A stretch of DNA of 64,000 nt from Bacillota bacterium (GTDB lineage: Bacteria > Bacillota > Clostridia > Lachnospirales > Lachnospiraceae): assembly GCA_023458035.1 (NCBI GenBank), contig JAEXAX010000002.1, forward strand, positions 36,214 to 100,213. The letters run 5' to 3'. Shown here in pieces: positions 34,683 through 43,286 of this stretch (the first letter of the stretch is position 1; each line of letters begins with the position of its first letter). Below the pieces are notes generated by a model. The model was not told where the DNA came from. It ran no database searches and worked only from the letters and a program-made list of their open reading frames with translations. A program made the translations under genes and the position numbers.

Positions 34683-35753
34683 ATGAAGAGATACAAGGTA
34701 AAGGAATTGGTGCTCGCCTTCATGTTGGGCGCGAGCCTCTGGTCGTTTGGCCGGATAACAGCCCGGGCCGGCAGCTGGGAATATCGGCCGGCAGAAGATA
34801 CATATTACTATAAAGAGAAGCAGGGCTATGTGACAAACCGCTGGGTCGGCGCCTATTATTTGAAGAAGGACGGGCGGATGGCAAAAAACGAATGGATCTA
34901 TGACCCGGCTTATCGTTCCTGGTATTACCTGCGAGCGAACGGATCATATGCCAGAAATGAGTGGATCAGCCATTACTATCTGAAGAAAGACGGTAAGATG
35001 GCAAAGAATGAGTGGTTCTATGACCAAAACTATGCGGCCTGGTATTACCTGTTGGCCAACGGTCGATTTGCCAGAAATCAATGGATCGATAATCGTTACT
35101 ATATGAAACCGAACGGTAAAATGGCCTGTCTGGAATATCTCAGCCTTCCATCCGGGAATACAGTCGTTGACTGGTATTTCGGAAGCACCGGGGCAGCCTA
35201 TAATACAGCTTCCGGGTTGCAGGCAAAGGATCTGCAGGAGCTGACAGCTACTGAGGTGATCGAGCGGGTCGGCCCACTGTTTACACAGGATCAAAAGCAG
35301 ACCGGTATTCTTGCTTCGATTTCGTTGGCTCAGTTTATTCTGGAATCCGGCTACGGAAAAAGCGAGCTGGCTGTTAATGCTAATAATTGTTTTGGTATGA
35401 AGACCTACTTGTCCGGGAATACCTGGGACGGCAGCAGTTGGGACAGTGTTTCTCAGTATGTGAAGAAAACATCGGAGGAGACAGCGGGGAACCCGCCGCA
35501 GATCATTTCTATTACGGCAGCTTTTCGTCGGTATCCGTCGCTTGCACTTTCGATCAAAGATCACAGCGCCTATCTGCTGGGAGCGATTGGCGATCATGGC
35601 GGGCTTCGTTATGCCGGTCTGAGTGGTGAAACAGATGCCAGACGAGCGGCGACTATCATCAAAGCAGGAGGTTATGCAACTTCCTCCACCTATGTGGATG
35701 TGCTCTGCGAGCTGATCGACAGATGGAACTTGAGTCGCTTTGATGCAAAATGA
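34683..35753 (+). CDS. Secreted glucosaminidase with cell-wall-binding repeats
   Basis: The 356-residue protein has a signal peptide (MKRYKVKELVLAFMLGAS, cleavage near ARAG). Residues ~30-160 contain about three repeats of the pattern 'W-YYLKKDGKMAKNEW-YD--Y-WYYL--NG-YARN', related to choline/cell-wall-binding repeats. The C-terminal ~180 residues are a GH73-type glucosaminidase with the catalytic Glu221 in LESGYGKS followed by NNCFGMK. It probably cleaves peptidoglycan during cell separation. ATG 34683 gives the best signal peptide; an upstream frame from 34635 only extends it. The same repeat family ends the endoglycosidase at 57484. Confidence 0.85.
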   Translation: MKRYKVKELVLAFMLGASLWSFGRITARAGSWEYRPAEDTYYYKEKQGYVTNRWVGAYYLKKDGRMAKNEWIYDPAYRSWYYLRANGSYARNEWISHYYLKKDGKMAKNEWFYDQNYAAWYYLLANGRFARNQWIDNRYYMKPNGKMACLEYLSLPSGNTVVDWYFGSTGAAYNTASGLQAKDLQELTATEVIERVGPLFTQDQKQTGILASISLAQFILESGYGKSELAVNANNCFGMKTYLSGNTWDGSSWDSVSQYVKKTSEETAGNPPQIISITAAFRRYPSLALSIKDHSAYLLGAIGDHGGLRYAGLSGETDARRAATIIKAGGYATSSTYVDVLCELIDRWNLSRFDAK

Positions 35754-35783
35754 TTATTATCAGATAAATAGGCTGTTTTTTTT

Positions 35784-35826
35784 GCCGGAGCAGATAACTT
35801 ATAAAATTATCTGCTCCGGCTTTTTC
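35784..35826 (+). terminator. Strong terminator after the glucosaminidase
   Basis: A perfect 14-bp stem pairs 35784-35797 with 35807-35820, followed by five T residues. On either strand it would stop transcription. Confidence 0.85.
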
Positions 35827-35949
35827 AATTCGCGGAATTTTTCTTTTGGGATCAAAAGTAGTGTTTTTTCATGAAAAATGACAGATATAAACAGTTATTT
35901 TATACAACTGGAAAACAATAATAGAAATTGAAAGACATTTTTAAAAGTA

Positions 35950-35978
35950 TTGCAATAATACTCCGGAAGTGCTATGAT
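35950..35978 (+). promoter_or_regulatory. Promoter of the decayed RYKNG locus
   Basis: TTGCAA at 35950-35955 and TATGAT at 35973-35978 have a 17-base spacer. It sits about 60 bases upstream of ATG 36040 with its GAAAGAGGTG ribosome-binding site. Confidence 0.55.
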
Positions 35979-36039
35979 ATAGCTAGATAAAAAAAGGGAG
36001 ACAAAAAGAAACACCACAAAGAAGAAAGAGGTGAAAAAC

Positions 36040-36339
36040 ATGTTGAACTTTAATCTCGGAAGATATAAAAATGGAGACAGTGCTTAAACCGATGCGATAT
36101 CAGTTCACCGAACTGTCGGTGAAAAAGGTGCTTCTGTCTGGAGAAACACTAATTTAGCAGACATGGATGAAAAGGTATCCATAAAGAATTGTTGATATTC
36201 GCTCGGTTATATTCAAAAACCGGATTGATCCGCCAAAAGAAAAAGCATTCAAGGTGACCGTATATTATATATAGAGACGGCGAGGTCTGTGAGACAAATT
36301 GAAGTAGAGCGGGCGGATGATCCGAAGACAACTGAATAA
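36040..36339 (+). pseudogene. Decayed small gene beginning with an RYKNG motif
   Basis: From ATG 36040 the frame reads MLNFNLGRYKNGDSA, then TAA at 36085. The same frame continues with coding-like sequence (TDAISVHRTVGEKGASVWRN) to TGA at 36193. Shifted frames continue with VDIRSVIFKNRIDPPKEKAF and then IEVERADDPKTTE to a stop at 36337-36339. Joined, these give ~95-100 residues, so at least one stop and two frameshifts are needed to explain the decay. No family is recognised. Alternatively, only the first 15 codons are used. Confidence 0.35.
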
Positions 36340-36403
36340 GAAGCGATACATATAGAGTGAATGAAATAATTCTCTGTTCACGCAACAGAATCGAAAAAAT
36401 ATT

Positions 36404-36448
36404 AGAGAGGGACTATTTATAAACGGATTATAAATGGTCTCTCTTTTT
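36404..36448. terminator. Hairpin between convergent genes, bidirectional terminator
   Basis: Bases 36404-36419 pair with 36431-36446 over 16 positions (some G.U pairs), with a T tract on the + strand side. It separates the decayed locus from the reverse-strand phosphatase. Confidence 0.6.
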
Positions 36449-36505
36449 AAATATAATGGGTGATAGAGATGATAGTGTGGAAAACAGTAACTGCGTTCAT
36501 CTCGC

Positions 36506-37156
36506 TTACCGAATGGCATGAAAATCCTCCGGATATAAGAACAGATGACAGCCGGCCGCCAGAATAAAGGCGATCACCACATCGAAGATCGAATGCTGCT
36601 TGATCAGCATGGTGGACAGTACGATCAGAACCGTCAGTACCCAGGAGCCGTAGTACACCGGGCGTTTACTGCGCAGCTTTTGGCAGTGGTAGACGGTGGA
36701 CATACAGGCCAGCGTATTATATACGTGGATGCTCGGGAATAGGTTGGTCGGTGTATCCTTGCTGTAGATCCACAGCACCAGCCGGGAAAAAATATCATCC
36801 TGCAGGATATTCGGCCGCAGCTGATGGATATTCGGATACAGCATTGACAGTATCACGAAGATACTCATGCCGATGCCCAGATATAGACTGAAGCGGATGA
36901 ATTCGTGGCGGTCATTTCCCATGGTATAAAGATAGACAGCGGCCACAAAGAAAAACCACAACAGATAGGGAACGCTGAAAATCGGGATAAAGGGCAGGGC
37001 GTGGTCGATCGGCAGATCCACCACGTGATAGGTGGTGAATTTGTAATGCTCCAGAAAATAAAAGGCAACACAATAAGCCGCCATATACAGGAGGCTCGGA
37101 ATACAATATGGATTATACCGCAGTGTTCTGCGGATCAAGGCTTTGATGGAGTGCAT
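36506..37156 (-). CDS. PAP2 family membrane phosphatase
   Basis: The 216-residue integral membrane protein has several hydrophobic helices and two PAP2 motifs, LFPSIHVYNT (PSxH type) and KQHSIFDVVIA (HxxxD type). Members dephosphorylate lipid phosphates such as undecaprenyl pyrophosphate or phosphatidic acid; the substrate is not known here. The start is set at 37156 (MHSIKALIRRTL), with GGGAGG just before it on the reverse strand; a longer frame to 37249 lacks a good site. It is divergent from the SCIFF locus. Confidence 0.82.
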   Translation of the reverse strand: MHSIKALIRRTLRYNPYCIPSLLYMAAYCVAFYFLEHYKFTTYHVVDLPIDHALPFIPIFSVPYLLWFFFVAAVYLYTMGNDRHEFIRFSLYLGIGMSIFVILSMLYPNIHQLRPNILQDDIFSRLVLWIYSKDTPTNLFPSIHVYNTLACMSTVYHCQKLRSKRPVYYGSWVLTVLIVLSTMLIKQHSIFDVVIAFILAAGCHLFLYPEDFHAIR

Positions 37157-37281
37157 ATAACCTCCCGGATAAACGACTGGCCATTTGTGGCTGAAGAGCT
37201 GCCTGATTGAAGTGATTTTTAGTATAGCATACAAAAAATAACAGAACAATCCCGTTTATGAAACTCACTTGCGATGTGTTA

Positions 37282-37310
37282 TTGCAGATGCCCGGAAAGT
37301 ATGATAAAAT
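37282..37310 (+). promoter_or_regulatory. Promoter of the SCIFF peptide gene
   Basis: TTGCAG at 37282-37287 and TAAAAT at 37305-37310 are separated by 17 bases. It lies 34 bases before the peptide start. Confidence 0.6.
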
Positions 37311-37343
37311 CCAATCATACGAACAACTTAGGAGGTGAGTGCC

Positions 37344-37490
37344 ATGAAACACATTAAGACATTAAACACACAGACACTGCAGACCACCATGAAGAAAGGC
37401 GGTTGCGGCGAGTGCCAAACTTCCTGCCAGTCGGCTTGTAAGACTTCCTGCACAGTGGGAAATCAGACTTGTGAGCAGGTGAAGAGATAA
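37344..37490 (+). CDS. scfA: SCIFF peptide (six-cysteine ranthipeptide precursor)
   Basis: The 48-residue peptide starts MKHIKTLNTQTLQTTMKKGG and carries six cysteines at positions 21, 24, 28, 32, 36 and 43, several followed or preceded by Gln-Thr/Ser. This is the SCIFF (six Cys in forty-five residues) family of precursors conserved in Clostridia. The partner radical SAM enzyme links Cys sulfurs to acceptor residues through thioethers. AGGAGGTGAG precedes the ATG. A terminator separates it from the maturase, so the peptide is probably made in excess. The biological role of SCIFF products is still unclear. Confidence 0.93.
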   Translation: MKHIKTLNTQTLQTTMKKGGCGECQTSCQSACKTSCTVGNQTCEQVKR

Positions 37491-37504
37491 CATAAACGGT
37501 TATC

Positions 37505-37540
37505 AAGTACCCGATGGCATGACTATCGGGTACTTTTTTC
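37505..37540 (+). terminator. Terminator between SCIFF peptide and maturase
   Basis: AAGTACCCGAT at 37505-37515 pairs perfectly with ATCGGGTACTT at 37525-37535, followed by a T run. Partial read-through or a separate promoter must serve the maturase. Confidence 0.82.
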
Positions 37541-37632
37541 GTGAAACGATCAGCCCGTTGATCTGCAAAGCGGGTCGCATGCAGCGGTGCTTTTGAGAAG
37601 CTTAGGGGATAGAGAGGAGATCATCCGAAACA

Positions 37633-39012
37633 ATGGTTCATTTATATAAAAGCAATGAGTATCATATCGTTCTGGACGTGAACAGCGGCTCGATCCATGT
37701 GGTTGAGGCGTTGGCCTTTGATGTCATCGGACGTCTGGAAAAAGGAGAAACAGCCACCCAGATTCATGCTGCTCTGGATGCGGTATATTCGGCGGCAGAG
37801 ATTGATGAGTGCCTGGCAGAGGCCGAAGCGCTGAAGCAGGAGGGCAAGCTTTTCACAGAGGATATTTACGAACAGTATATTGAGGAGCTGGGCAAGAAGC
37901 GTGAAACCGTGGTCAAGGCGCTCTGCCTGCATATCGCCCATGACTGTAACCTGGCCTGTAAATACTGTTTTGCCGAAGAGGGTGAGTATCATGGCCGGCG
38001 GGCGTTGATGAGTTATGAAACGGGCAAGCAGGCATTGGATTTTCTGGTGGCAAATTCCGGCAAAAGACGGAATCTCGAGGTAGACTTTTTCGGTGGGGAG
38101 CCGTTAATGAACTGGCAGGTCGTAAAGGATTTGGTGGCTTACGGCCGCAGTCTGGAGGAGGCGAACGGCAAACGCTTCCGCTTTACCCTGACCACCAATG
38201 GGGTGTTATTAAATGATGAGGTGATGGAATTTGCCAACCGTGAAATGGATAATGTGGTCTTGAGCATTGACGGCCGCCCGGAAGTCAATAATCAGATGCG
38301 GCCGTTCCGAAACGGAAAAGGCAGCTATGAACTGATCATTCCGAAGTATCAAAAATTTGCTGACAGCCGGAATCAGGAAAAGTATTATGTTCGCGGCACC
38401 TTCACACATTATAATAAGGACTTTGCCAAGGATGTGCTGCACCTGGCGGATCTTGGCTTTGAACAGATTTCGGTCGAGCCGGTGGTGGCTGAGGAGCATG
38501 AGGATTACGCCATTCGTCCGTCTGACCTGCCGGAGCTGTTCGAGGAATATGATCGTCTGGCCAAGGCCATTATCGAGCGTCGGCGGGCCGGTAAGCCGTT
38601 TAACTTTTTCCACTTTATGATCGATCTGACCGGCGGGCCCTGTGTGGCCAAACGTCTGTCCGGCTGCGGGTCGGGTACCGAATATCTGGCGGTGACGCCG
38701 TGGGGAGATCTGTATCCCTGTCATCAGTTCGTCGGCCAGGATGAATTTAAGCTGGGCGATATCTGGAAGGGCGTAGAACGTACCGATATCTGTCAGACCT
38801 TTAAGGAATGTAATGTATATGCCAAGCCGGATTGTATGAACTGCTTTGCCAAGTTTTACTGCAGCGGCGGCTGCGCGGCCAACTCACAGAAGTTCCACGG
38901 TTCGATTCATAACACCTACCATGTCGGCTGTGAGCTGGAGCGCAAACGCGTCGAGTGCGCCATTATGATTCAGGTGGATGAGGCAATGCAGGCGGCCGAA
39001 GGAGCAGTATGA
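37633..39012 (+). CDS. scfB: Radical SAM SCIFF peptide maturase
   Basis: The 459-residue enzyme makes thioether cross-links in the SCIFF peptide. The N-terminal ~95 residues form a RiPP-recognition-like domain (IVLDVNSGSIHVVEALAFD). The SAM cluster CNLACKYCF (C-x3-C-x2-C) follows near residue 110, then GGEPLMNW. The C-terminal SPASM region binds extra 4Fe-4S clusters through the cysteines of GCGSGTEYLA, DLYPCHQF, CNVYAKPDCMNC and CSGGC. It overlaps recJ by four bases. Confidence 0.94.
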   Translation: MVHLYKSNEYHIVLDVNSGSIHVVEALAFDVIGRLEKGETATQIHAALDAVYSAAEIDECLAEAEALKQEGKLFTEDIYEQYIEELGKKRETVVKALCLHIAHDCNLACKYCFAEEGEYHGRRALMSYETGKQALDFLVANSGKRRNLEVDFFGGEPLMNWQVVKDLVAYGRSLEEANGKRFRFTLTTNGVLLNDEVMEFANREMDNVVLSIDGRPEVNNQMRPFRNGKGSYELIIPKYQKFADSRNQEKYYVRGTFTHYNKDFAKDVLHLADLGFEQISVEPVVAEEHEDYAIRPSDLPELFEEYDRLAKAIIERRRAGKPFNFFHFMIDLTGGPCVAKRLSGCGSGTEYLAVTPWGDLYPCHQFVGQDEFKLGDIWKGVERTDICQTFKECNVYAKPDCMNCFAKFYCSGGCAANSQKFHGSIHNTYHVGCELERKRVECAIMIQVDEAMQAAEGAV

Positions 39013-40784
39013 GAGAAAAGCGCTGGCGATTGGCGAAGGCAGATGGAGATTATATAGGTATCGGCAAGCATCTCGGTGTGGATCCGCTGCTGGTCAAGCT
39101 GATGATGAATCGAGGACTGACGGATGCGGCAAAGATGAAACGCTATCTGCAAACAGATGGTTTTGCTCCGGCTGATCCATTTTTATTCCAAGATATGGAG
39201 AGGCTGGTCACGACTTTGCTGGAAAAACGGGCTGCCGGACGGAAGATTCGCATCCTGGGGGATTATGATATCGATGGCGTTTGTGCCTCCTATATCCTGC
39301 ATCAGGGGCTGCGCCGGTTGGGCTTTTCGGCTGATGTGGAGATTCCGGATCGCATCCTGGATGGTTATGGGATCAATGAGGAGCTGGTCAAGCTGGCCGC
39401 TGCGGAAGGTGTCGATACCATGCTGACCTGTGACAACGGTATTGCGGCCGGTAAGGCGATTAGGCTTGGCAACCGCCTGGGACTGACCATGCTGGTGACC
39501 GATCATCACCAGATTCCGGCGGATGAAAACGGAGAACAGATACTGCCGGCGGCGTCAGCCGTGATCAATCCGCATCGAAAGGATTGCCGCTATCCGTTTA
39601 AGCCGATCTGCGGCGCCATGGTCGCCTGGCATGTGATTCGGGCTTTGTATCTTAGCTTGCGGGAAACGGAACCAAAGCTGCGGGAAGCTGCCGATCTGCC
39701 GCAGCTTTGGCCGGATCTGCTGATGTTTGCCGCCTTGGCTACGGTTGGAGATGTGATGAAGCTAAACGGAGAAAACCGTTCGGTTGTACAGGCCGGTTTG
39801 CAATTGATGCGTACGGTGCCGCAGCTTGGACTGGACAGTCTTCTGCAGGTACAGGGCATTGAGAAAAATAGTCTAAATGTCTATCATCTGGGCTTTGTGA
39901 TCGGGCCCTGTCTGAATGCCGGCGGTCGTCTGGATACGGCCAAGCGGTCATTGGCCATGCTGGAAAGTACAGTGCCGTCCAAGGCACTGGCAGCGGCTGA
40001 GGCATTGGCAGGGCTGAATGAAGAGCGAAAAGACATGACCGGAAAATTCACGGATATAGGGCTTCGGCAGGCGGAGCAGAGTACGGCGGATGTGTTGGTG
40101 ATCTACCTGCCGGACTGCCATGAAAGCATTGCCGGTATCGTGGCCGGGCGAATCCGTGAATATACCTATAAGCCGACCTATGTGGTGACTAAAAGCGGAG
40201 AAGGGCTGAAAGGCTCCGGCCGGTCGGTGCCGGGCTATTCCATGTTTGACGCCCTCTGTCGCTGTGATCGTTTCCTGCAGAAATACGGCGGGCACCCGAT
40301 GGCGGCCGGCTTTTCCTTACCTGAGAAGGAACTGGAAGGCTTTCGAGCCGCGCTTGAGGCGGATGCCAGCGGACTGGATTATGATCGTATTGAGACTGTC
40401 ACAGTGGACAGCCTTTTGCCGATTCCCTATATCACAGAGGAACTGATCGGTCAGTTGGAGCGGTTGGAGCCGTTCGGAAACGGAAATCCGAAGCCTGTCT
40501 TCGGTATCAAAAGGGCCGTCTGCAGTCAGGCTCGGCTGGTTGGGGCGGCCGGGTATCTGAGATGTCAGGTGGAGGATGGTTATGGAGGACGATGTCAGGC
40601 CATCTGCTTTATGGAGCAGGAGCGGCTGCGAGAGCAGATTTGCTGCCGCTATTCGCCAGAAGATTACGAACGGTTTATCAGTGGGCGCCTTCGTTTGCAG
40701 CTGCATTTGACAGTTTATCCGCGGCTAAATACCTTTCGCGATATGACCACAGTTCAATTGCAGATTACAGATGTAAAAGCGTAA
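39009..40784 (+). CDS. recJ: Single-stranded-DNA-specific exonuclease RecJ
   Basis: The 591-residue 5'-3' exonuclease of DNA repair has the DHH motifs ILGDYDIDGVCASYI, TCDNGIAA and LVTDHHQIP. It also has the DHHA1 block PGYSMFDAL with GGHPMAAGFSL, and an OB-fold end. Length is within the family range. The ATGA overlap with the maturase gene suggests shared translation, probably without a functional link. Confidence 0.93.
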   Translation: MREKRWRLAKADGDYIGIGKHLGVDPLLVKLMMNRGLTDAAKMKRYLQTDGFAPADPFLFQDMERLVTTLLEKRAAGRKIRILGDYDIDGVCASYILHQGLRRLGFSADVEIPDRILDGYGINEELVKLAAAEGVDTMLTCDNGIAAGKAIRLGNRLGLTMLVTDHHQIPADENGEQILPAASAVINPHRKDCRYPFKPICGAMVAWHVIRALYLSLRETEPKLREAADLPQLWPDLLMFAALATVGDVMKLNGENRSVVQAGLQLMRTVPQLGLDSLLQVQGIEKNSLNVYHLGFVIGPCLNAGGRLDTAKRSLAMLESTVPSKALAAAEALAGLNEERKDMTGKFTDIGLRQAEQSTADVLVIYLPDCHESIAGIVAGRIREYTYKPTYVVTKSGEGLKGSGRSVPGYSMFDALCRCDRFLQKYGGHPMAAGFSLPEKELEGFRAALEADASGLDYDRIETVTVDSLLPIPYITEELIGQLERLEPFGNGNPKPVFGIKRAVCSQARLVGAAGYLRCQVEDGYGGRCQAICFMEQERLREQICCRYSPEDYERFISGRLRLQLHLTVYPRLNTFRDMTTVQLQITDVKA

Positions 40785-40815
40785 ACAAACTAATATACAT
40801 TTTGTAAAAATCGAC

Positions 40816-40844
40816 TTGCAAAATGAAAAAAATACGTCTATGAT
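40816..40844 (+). promoter_or_regulatory. Promoter of apt
   Basis: TTGCAA at 40816-40821 and TATGAT at 40839-40844 have a 17-base spacer, 37 bases upstream of the apt start. Confidence 0.65.
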
Positions 40845-40880
40845 ACAAATAGACATGACAAGGAAGGGAGACCAGTCATT

Positions 40881-41405
40881 ATGAAGAAAATTGAAGATTT
40901 TATCACCGATATTCCGGACTTTCCGGAGGAAGGAATCATTTTTCGGGATATCACGACTGTCTTACAGGATCCGGAGGGCTTGCAGCTGGCCATCAGCCGG
41001 ATGCAGTCATTCATTAATCCGGACGAAGTGGATGTCATCGTCGGAACCGAATCAAGAGGTTTTATCTTTGGCGTGCCGATCGCTTACAATTTGAAAAAAG
41101 CCTTTGTGCCGGTACGCAAACGCGGCAAGTTGCCGCGGGAAACTGTGTCTATGCGTTACGATCTGGAATACGGCAGCGCCGAAATCGAGATGCACAGAGA
41201 CTCGATCAAGCCGGGGCAGAAGGTTGTTTTAGTGGATGACCTGATCGCCACCGGCGGCACCATTGCAGCCAGTATCGAGTTGATTGAGAGCCTTGGCGGT
41301 ATCGTCGTAGGCTGTGTCTTTTTACTAGAGCTGGCCGGCTTGGACGGCCGAAAAAAGCTGGCCGGTTATCGTGTCGATGCGGTTAAGATTTATGAGGGAA
41401 AATAA
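40881..41405 (+). CDS. apt: Adenine phosphoribosyltransferase
   Basis: The 174-residue purine salvage enzyme makes AMP from adenine and PRPP. It shows FPEEGIIFRDITT, VGTESRGFIFG, VPVRKRGKLP and the PRPP loop VVLVDDLIATGGT. It is preceded by its own promoter and a clear GGAAGGGAG site. Confidence 0.96.
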   Translation: MKKIEDFITDIPDFPEEGIIFRDITTVLQDPEGLQLAISRMQSFINPDEVDVIVGTESRGFIFGVPIAYNLKKAFVPVRKRGKLPRETVSMRYDLEYGSAEIEMHRDSIKPGQKVVLVDDLIATGGTIAASIELIESLGGIVVGCVFLLELAGLDGRKKLAGYRVDAVKIYEGK

Positions 41406-41458
41406 AACAGCGGGTCAAATCTGATCGGCTGAATTTGAGAGAATGAGAAAGGGAAAAT

Positions 41459-43216
41459 ATGCAAGCACTTGAGATATATCAGGAATGGCTTAGGGAGTCA
41501 TTCTTTGATAGCCAAACCAAGGCCGAGTTGCGCCTTTTAGCAGCTGATGAGGCCGAGATAGAAGATCGTTTTTATAAAGACCTTGACTTTGGGACCGGCG
41601 GTATGCGCGGACGGATGGGAGCAGGTACAAATCGGATCAACGTCTACACGGTACGTAAGGCAACTCAGGGACTGGCCAATGATATATGTTTAAAAAAAGA
41701 AGAAAGCAAGGGTGTGGTCATTGCATTTGACTCACGAAAGAACTCAGACCTTTTTGCCAGAGAGGCTGCCGGCGTGCTGGCGGCCAACGGCATCCGGGCC
41801 TATCTCTTTCCGAGTCTGCGTCCTACACCGTTGCTTTCTTTTGCTGTCCGATATTTGCAGGCCGCGGCAGGTATCGTTATTACAGCCAGTCATAACCCGC
41901 CGGCCTATAACGGTTATAAGGTATACGGTTCGGACGGAGCGCAGATCACTGCGCCGAGAGACAGGGAGATCATCGAGCAGGTCAGAGCGGTACGTTCACA
42001 GGCTGAGGTGAAATGGCTGGATGAAACGACTGCCCGTGAGAGCGGACTGCTAAGAGATGTACCGGCTGAGGTGGATGAGGCATATTATGCGGCGGTCAAA
42101 GCTCTGCTGCTGGATCCGGTCATGGTGAACGACAATGCGGACAAGCTGACCATCGTTTATTCGCCGTTGCACGGCGCCGGCTATCAGCCGGTGCTGCGGC
42201 TTTTGGCCGATCTGGGATTTGTGGATCTGCATGTTGTGCGGGAGCAGGCTGAACCGGACGGAGATTTCCCGACTGTGGACAGTCCGAATCCGGAGGACGG
42301 CAGAGCCTTTGCCCTGGCATTGGAGCTGGCCGGACAGGTGAAGGCGGATGTGGTATTGGCCACCGACCCGGATGCCGACAGACTCGGTGTCTATGCACCG
42401 GAGATGCTGGCAGACCGGGAGGCGGCCGCACAGCCGGAACCGACCTATCGACGTTTTACCGGTAATATGTCGGCTGTATTGGTGCTCGACTATATCTTGC
42501 GGAAACGCAGTGAGCAGCAAAGACTGCCGGAAAACGGTGCGGTATTGACGACCATCGTTTCAGGAAAGATGGGGGCGGTTATGGCGGCAGACTACCGATT
42601 ACCGGTGTTTGAATCCCTGACCGGCTTTAAGTATATCGGCGAAAAGATCCATCGGTTTGAAGAAAACGGTCTATATGAATATGTTTTCGGTTTTGAAGAG
42701 AGCAATGGTTGTCTGATCGGTACATATGCCAGAGATAAGGATGCCGTATCGGCCGTGATGGCTGTCTGTGAGGTGGCGCTGGAAGCCAAGCTGGCCGGAC
42801 ATAGCCTTTGCCAGCGGATGGATGCGCTGTTTGAACATTATGGTTATTACAAGGAGGATCTGCTCAGTGTCACGCTGGAAGGGCAGAAAGGCGCTACCCT
42901 GATCAGGCAATTGCTGGAAGAAATCAGGCGACAGATTCCTATGCAGATCGGCGGATTACGGGTGCTGGAATTTCGTGACTACAGTGTTGACCGGTGTCAG
43001 GACATGCTGAGCGGTCAGTGTACACCGACCGGATTGCCGACATCGGATGTCCTGTATTTCAGGTTGGAACAGGGAGCCTGGTGCTGTGTTCGGCCGTCGG
43101 GCACGGAACCAAAGATCAAATTTTACCTCGGCGTGAAAGGAAACAGCGGGGAAGAAGCAGAACAAAGTCTAAAGAGCCTGAGAGAAGGCGTGGAGGCTTG
43201 GCTGCCAAACGCGTAA
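41459..43216 (+). CDS. Phosphoglucomutase / phosphomannomutase
   Basis: The 585-residue alpha-D-phosphohexomutase has the phosphoserine loop TASHNPPAYNGYKVYG, the metal loop ATDPDADRLGVYA, the sugar-binding loop GFEESNGCL and the phosphate loop RPSGTEPKIKFYL. It interconverts hexose-1- and hexose-6-phosphates. It lies just before the ManA-ROK gene, so it may link mannose or glucose phosphates to sugar-nucleotide synthesis. Confidence 0.92.
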   Translation: MQALEIYQEWLRESFFDSQTKAELRLLAADEAEIEDRFYKDLDFGTGGMRGRMGAGTNRINVYTVRKATQGLANDICLKKEESKGVVIAFDSRKNSDLFAREAAGVLAANGIRAYLFPSLRPTPLLSFAVRYLQAAAGIVITASHNPPAYNGYKVYGSDGAQITAPRDREIIEQVRAVRSQAEVKWLDETTARESGLLRDVPAEVDEAYYAAVKALLLDPVMVNDNADKLTIVYSPLHGAGYQPVLRLLADLGFVDLHVVREQAEPDGDFPTVDSPNPEDGRAFALALELAGQVKADVVLATDPDADRLGVYAPEMLADREAAAQPEPTYRRFTGNMSAVLVLDYILRKRSEQQRLPENGAVLTTIVSGKMGAVMAADYRLPVFESLTGFKYIGEKIHRFEENGLYEYVFGFEESNGCLIGTYARDKDAVSAVMAVCEVALEAKLAGHSLCQRMDALFEHYGYYKEDLLSVTLEGQKGATLIRQLLEEIRRQIPMQIGGLRVLEFRDYSVDRCQDMLSGQCTPTGLPTSDVLYFRLEQGAWCCVRPSGTEPKIKFYLGVKGNSGEEAEQSLKSLREGVEAWLPNA

Positions 43217-43286
43217 TACACAGGCAGATGATCCGACAGATAAGCGGATCGGGTTGTTAATGAAAAGAGATGAGGGAGAGCTGAGT

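Noticed and set aside
34944..35597. A 217-codon open frame on the reverse strand
   Set aside because: It is antisense to the glucosaminidase, whose domains and repeats are clear; no motif is seen in the reverse frame.
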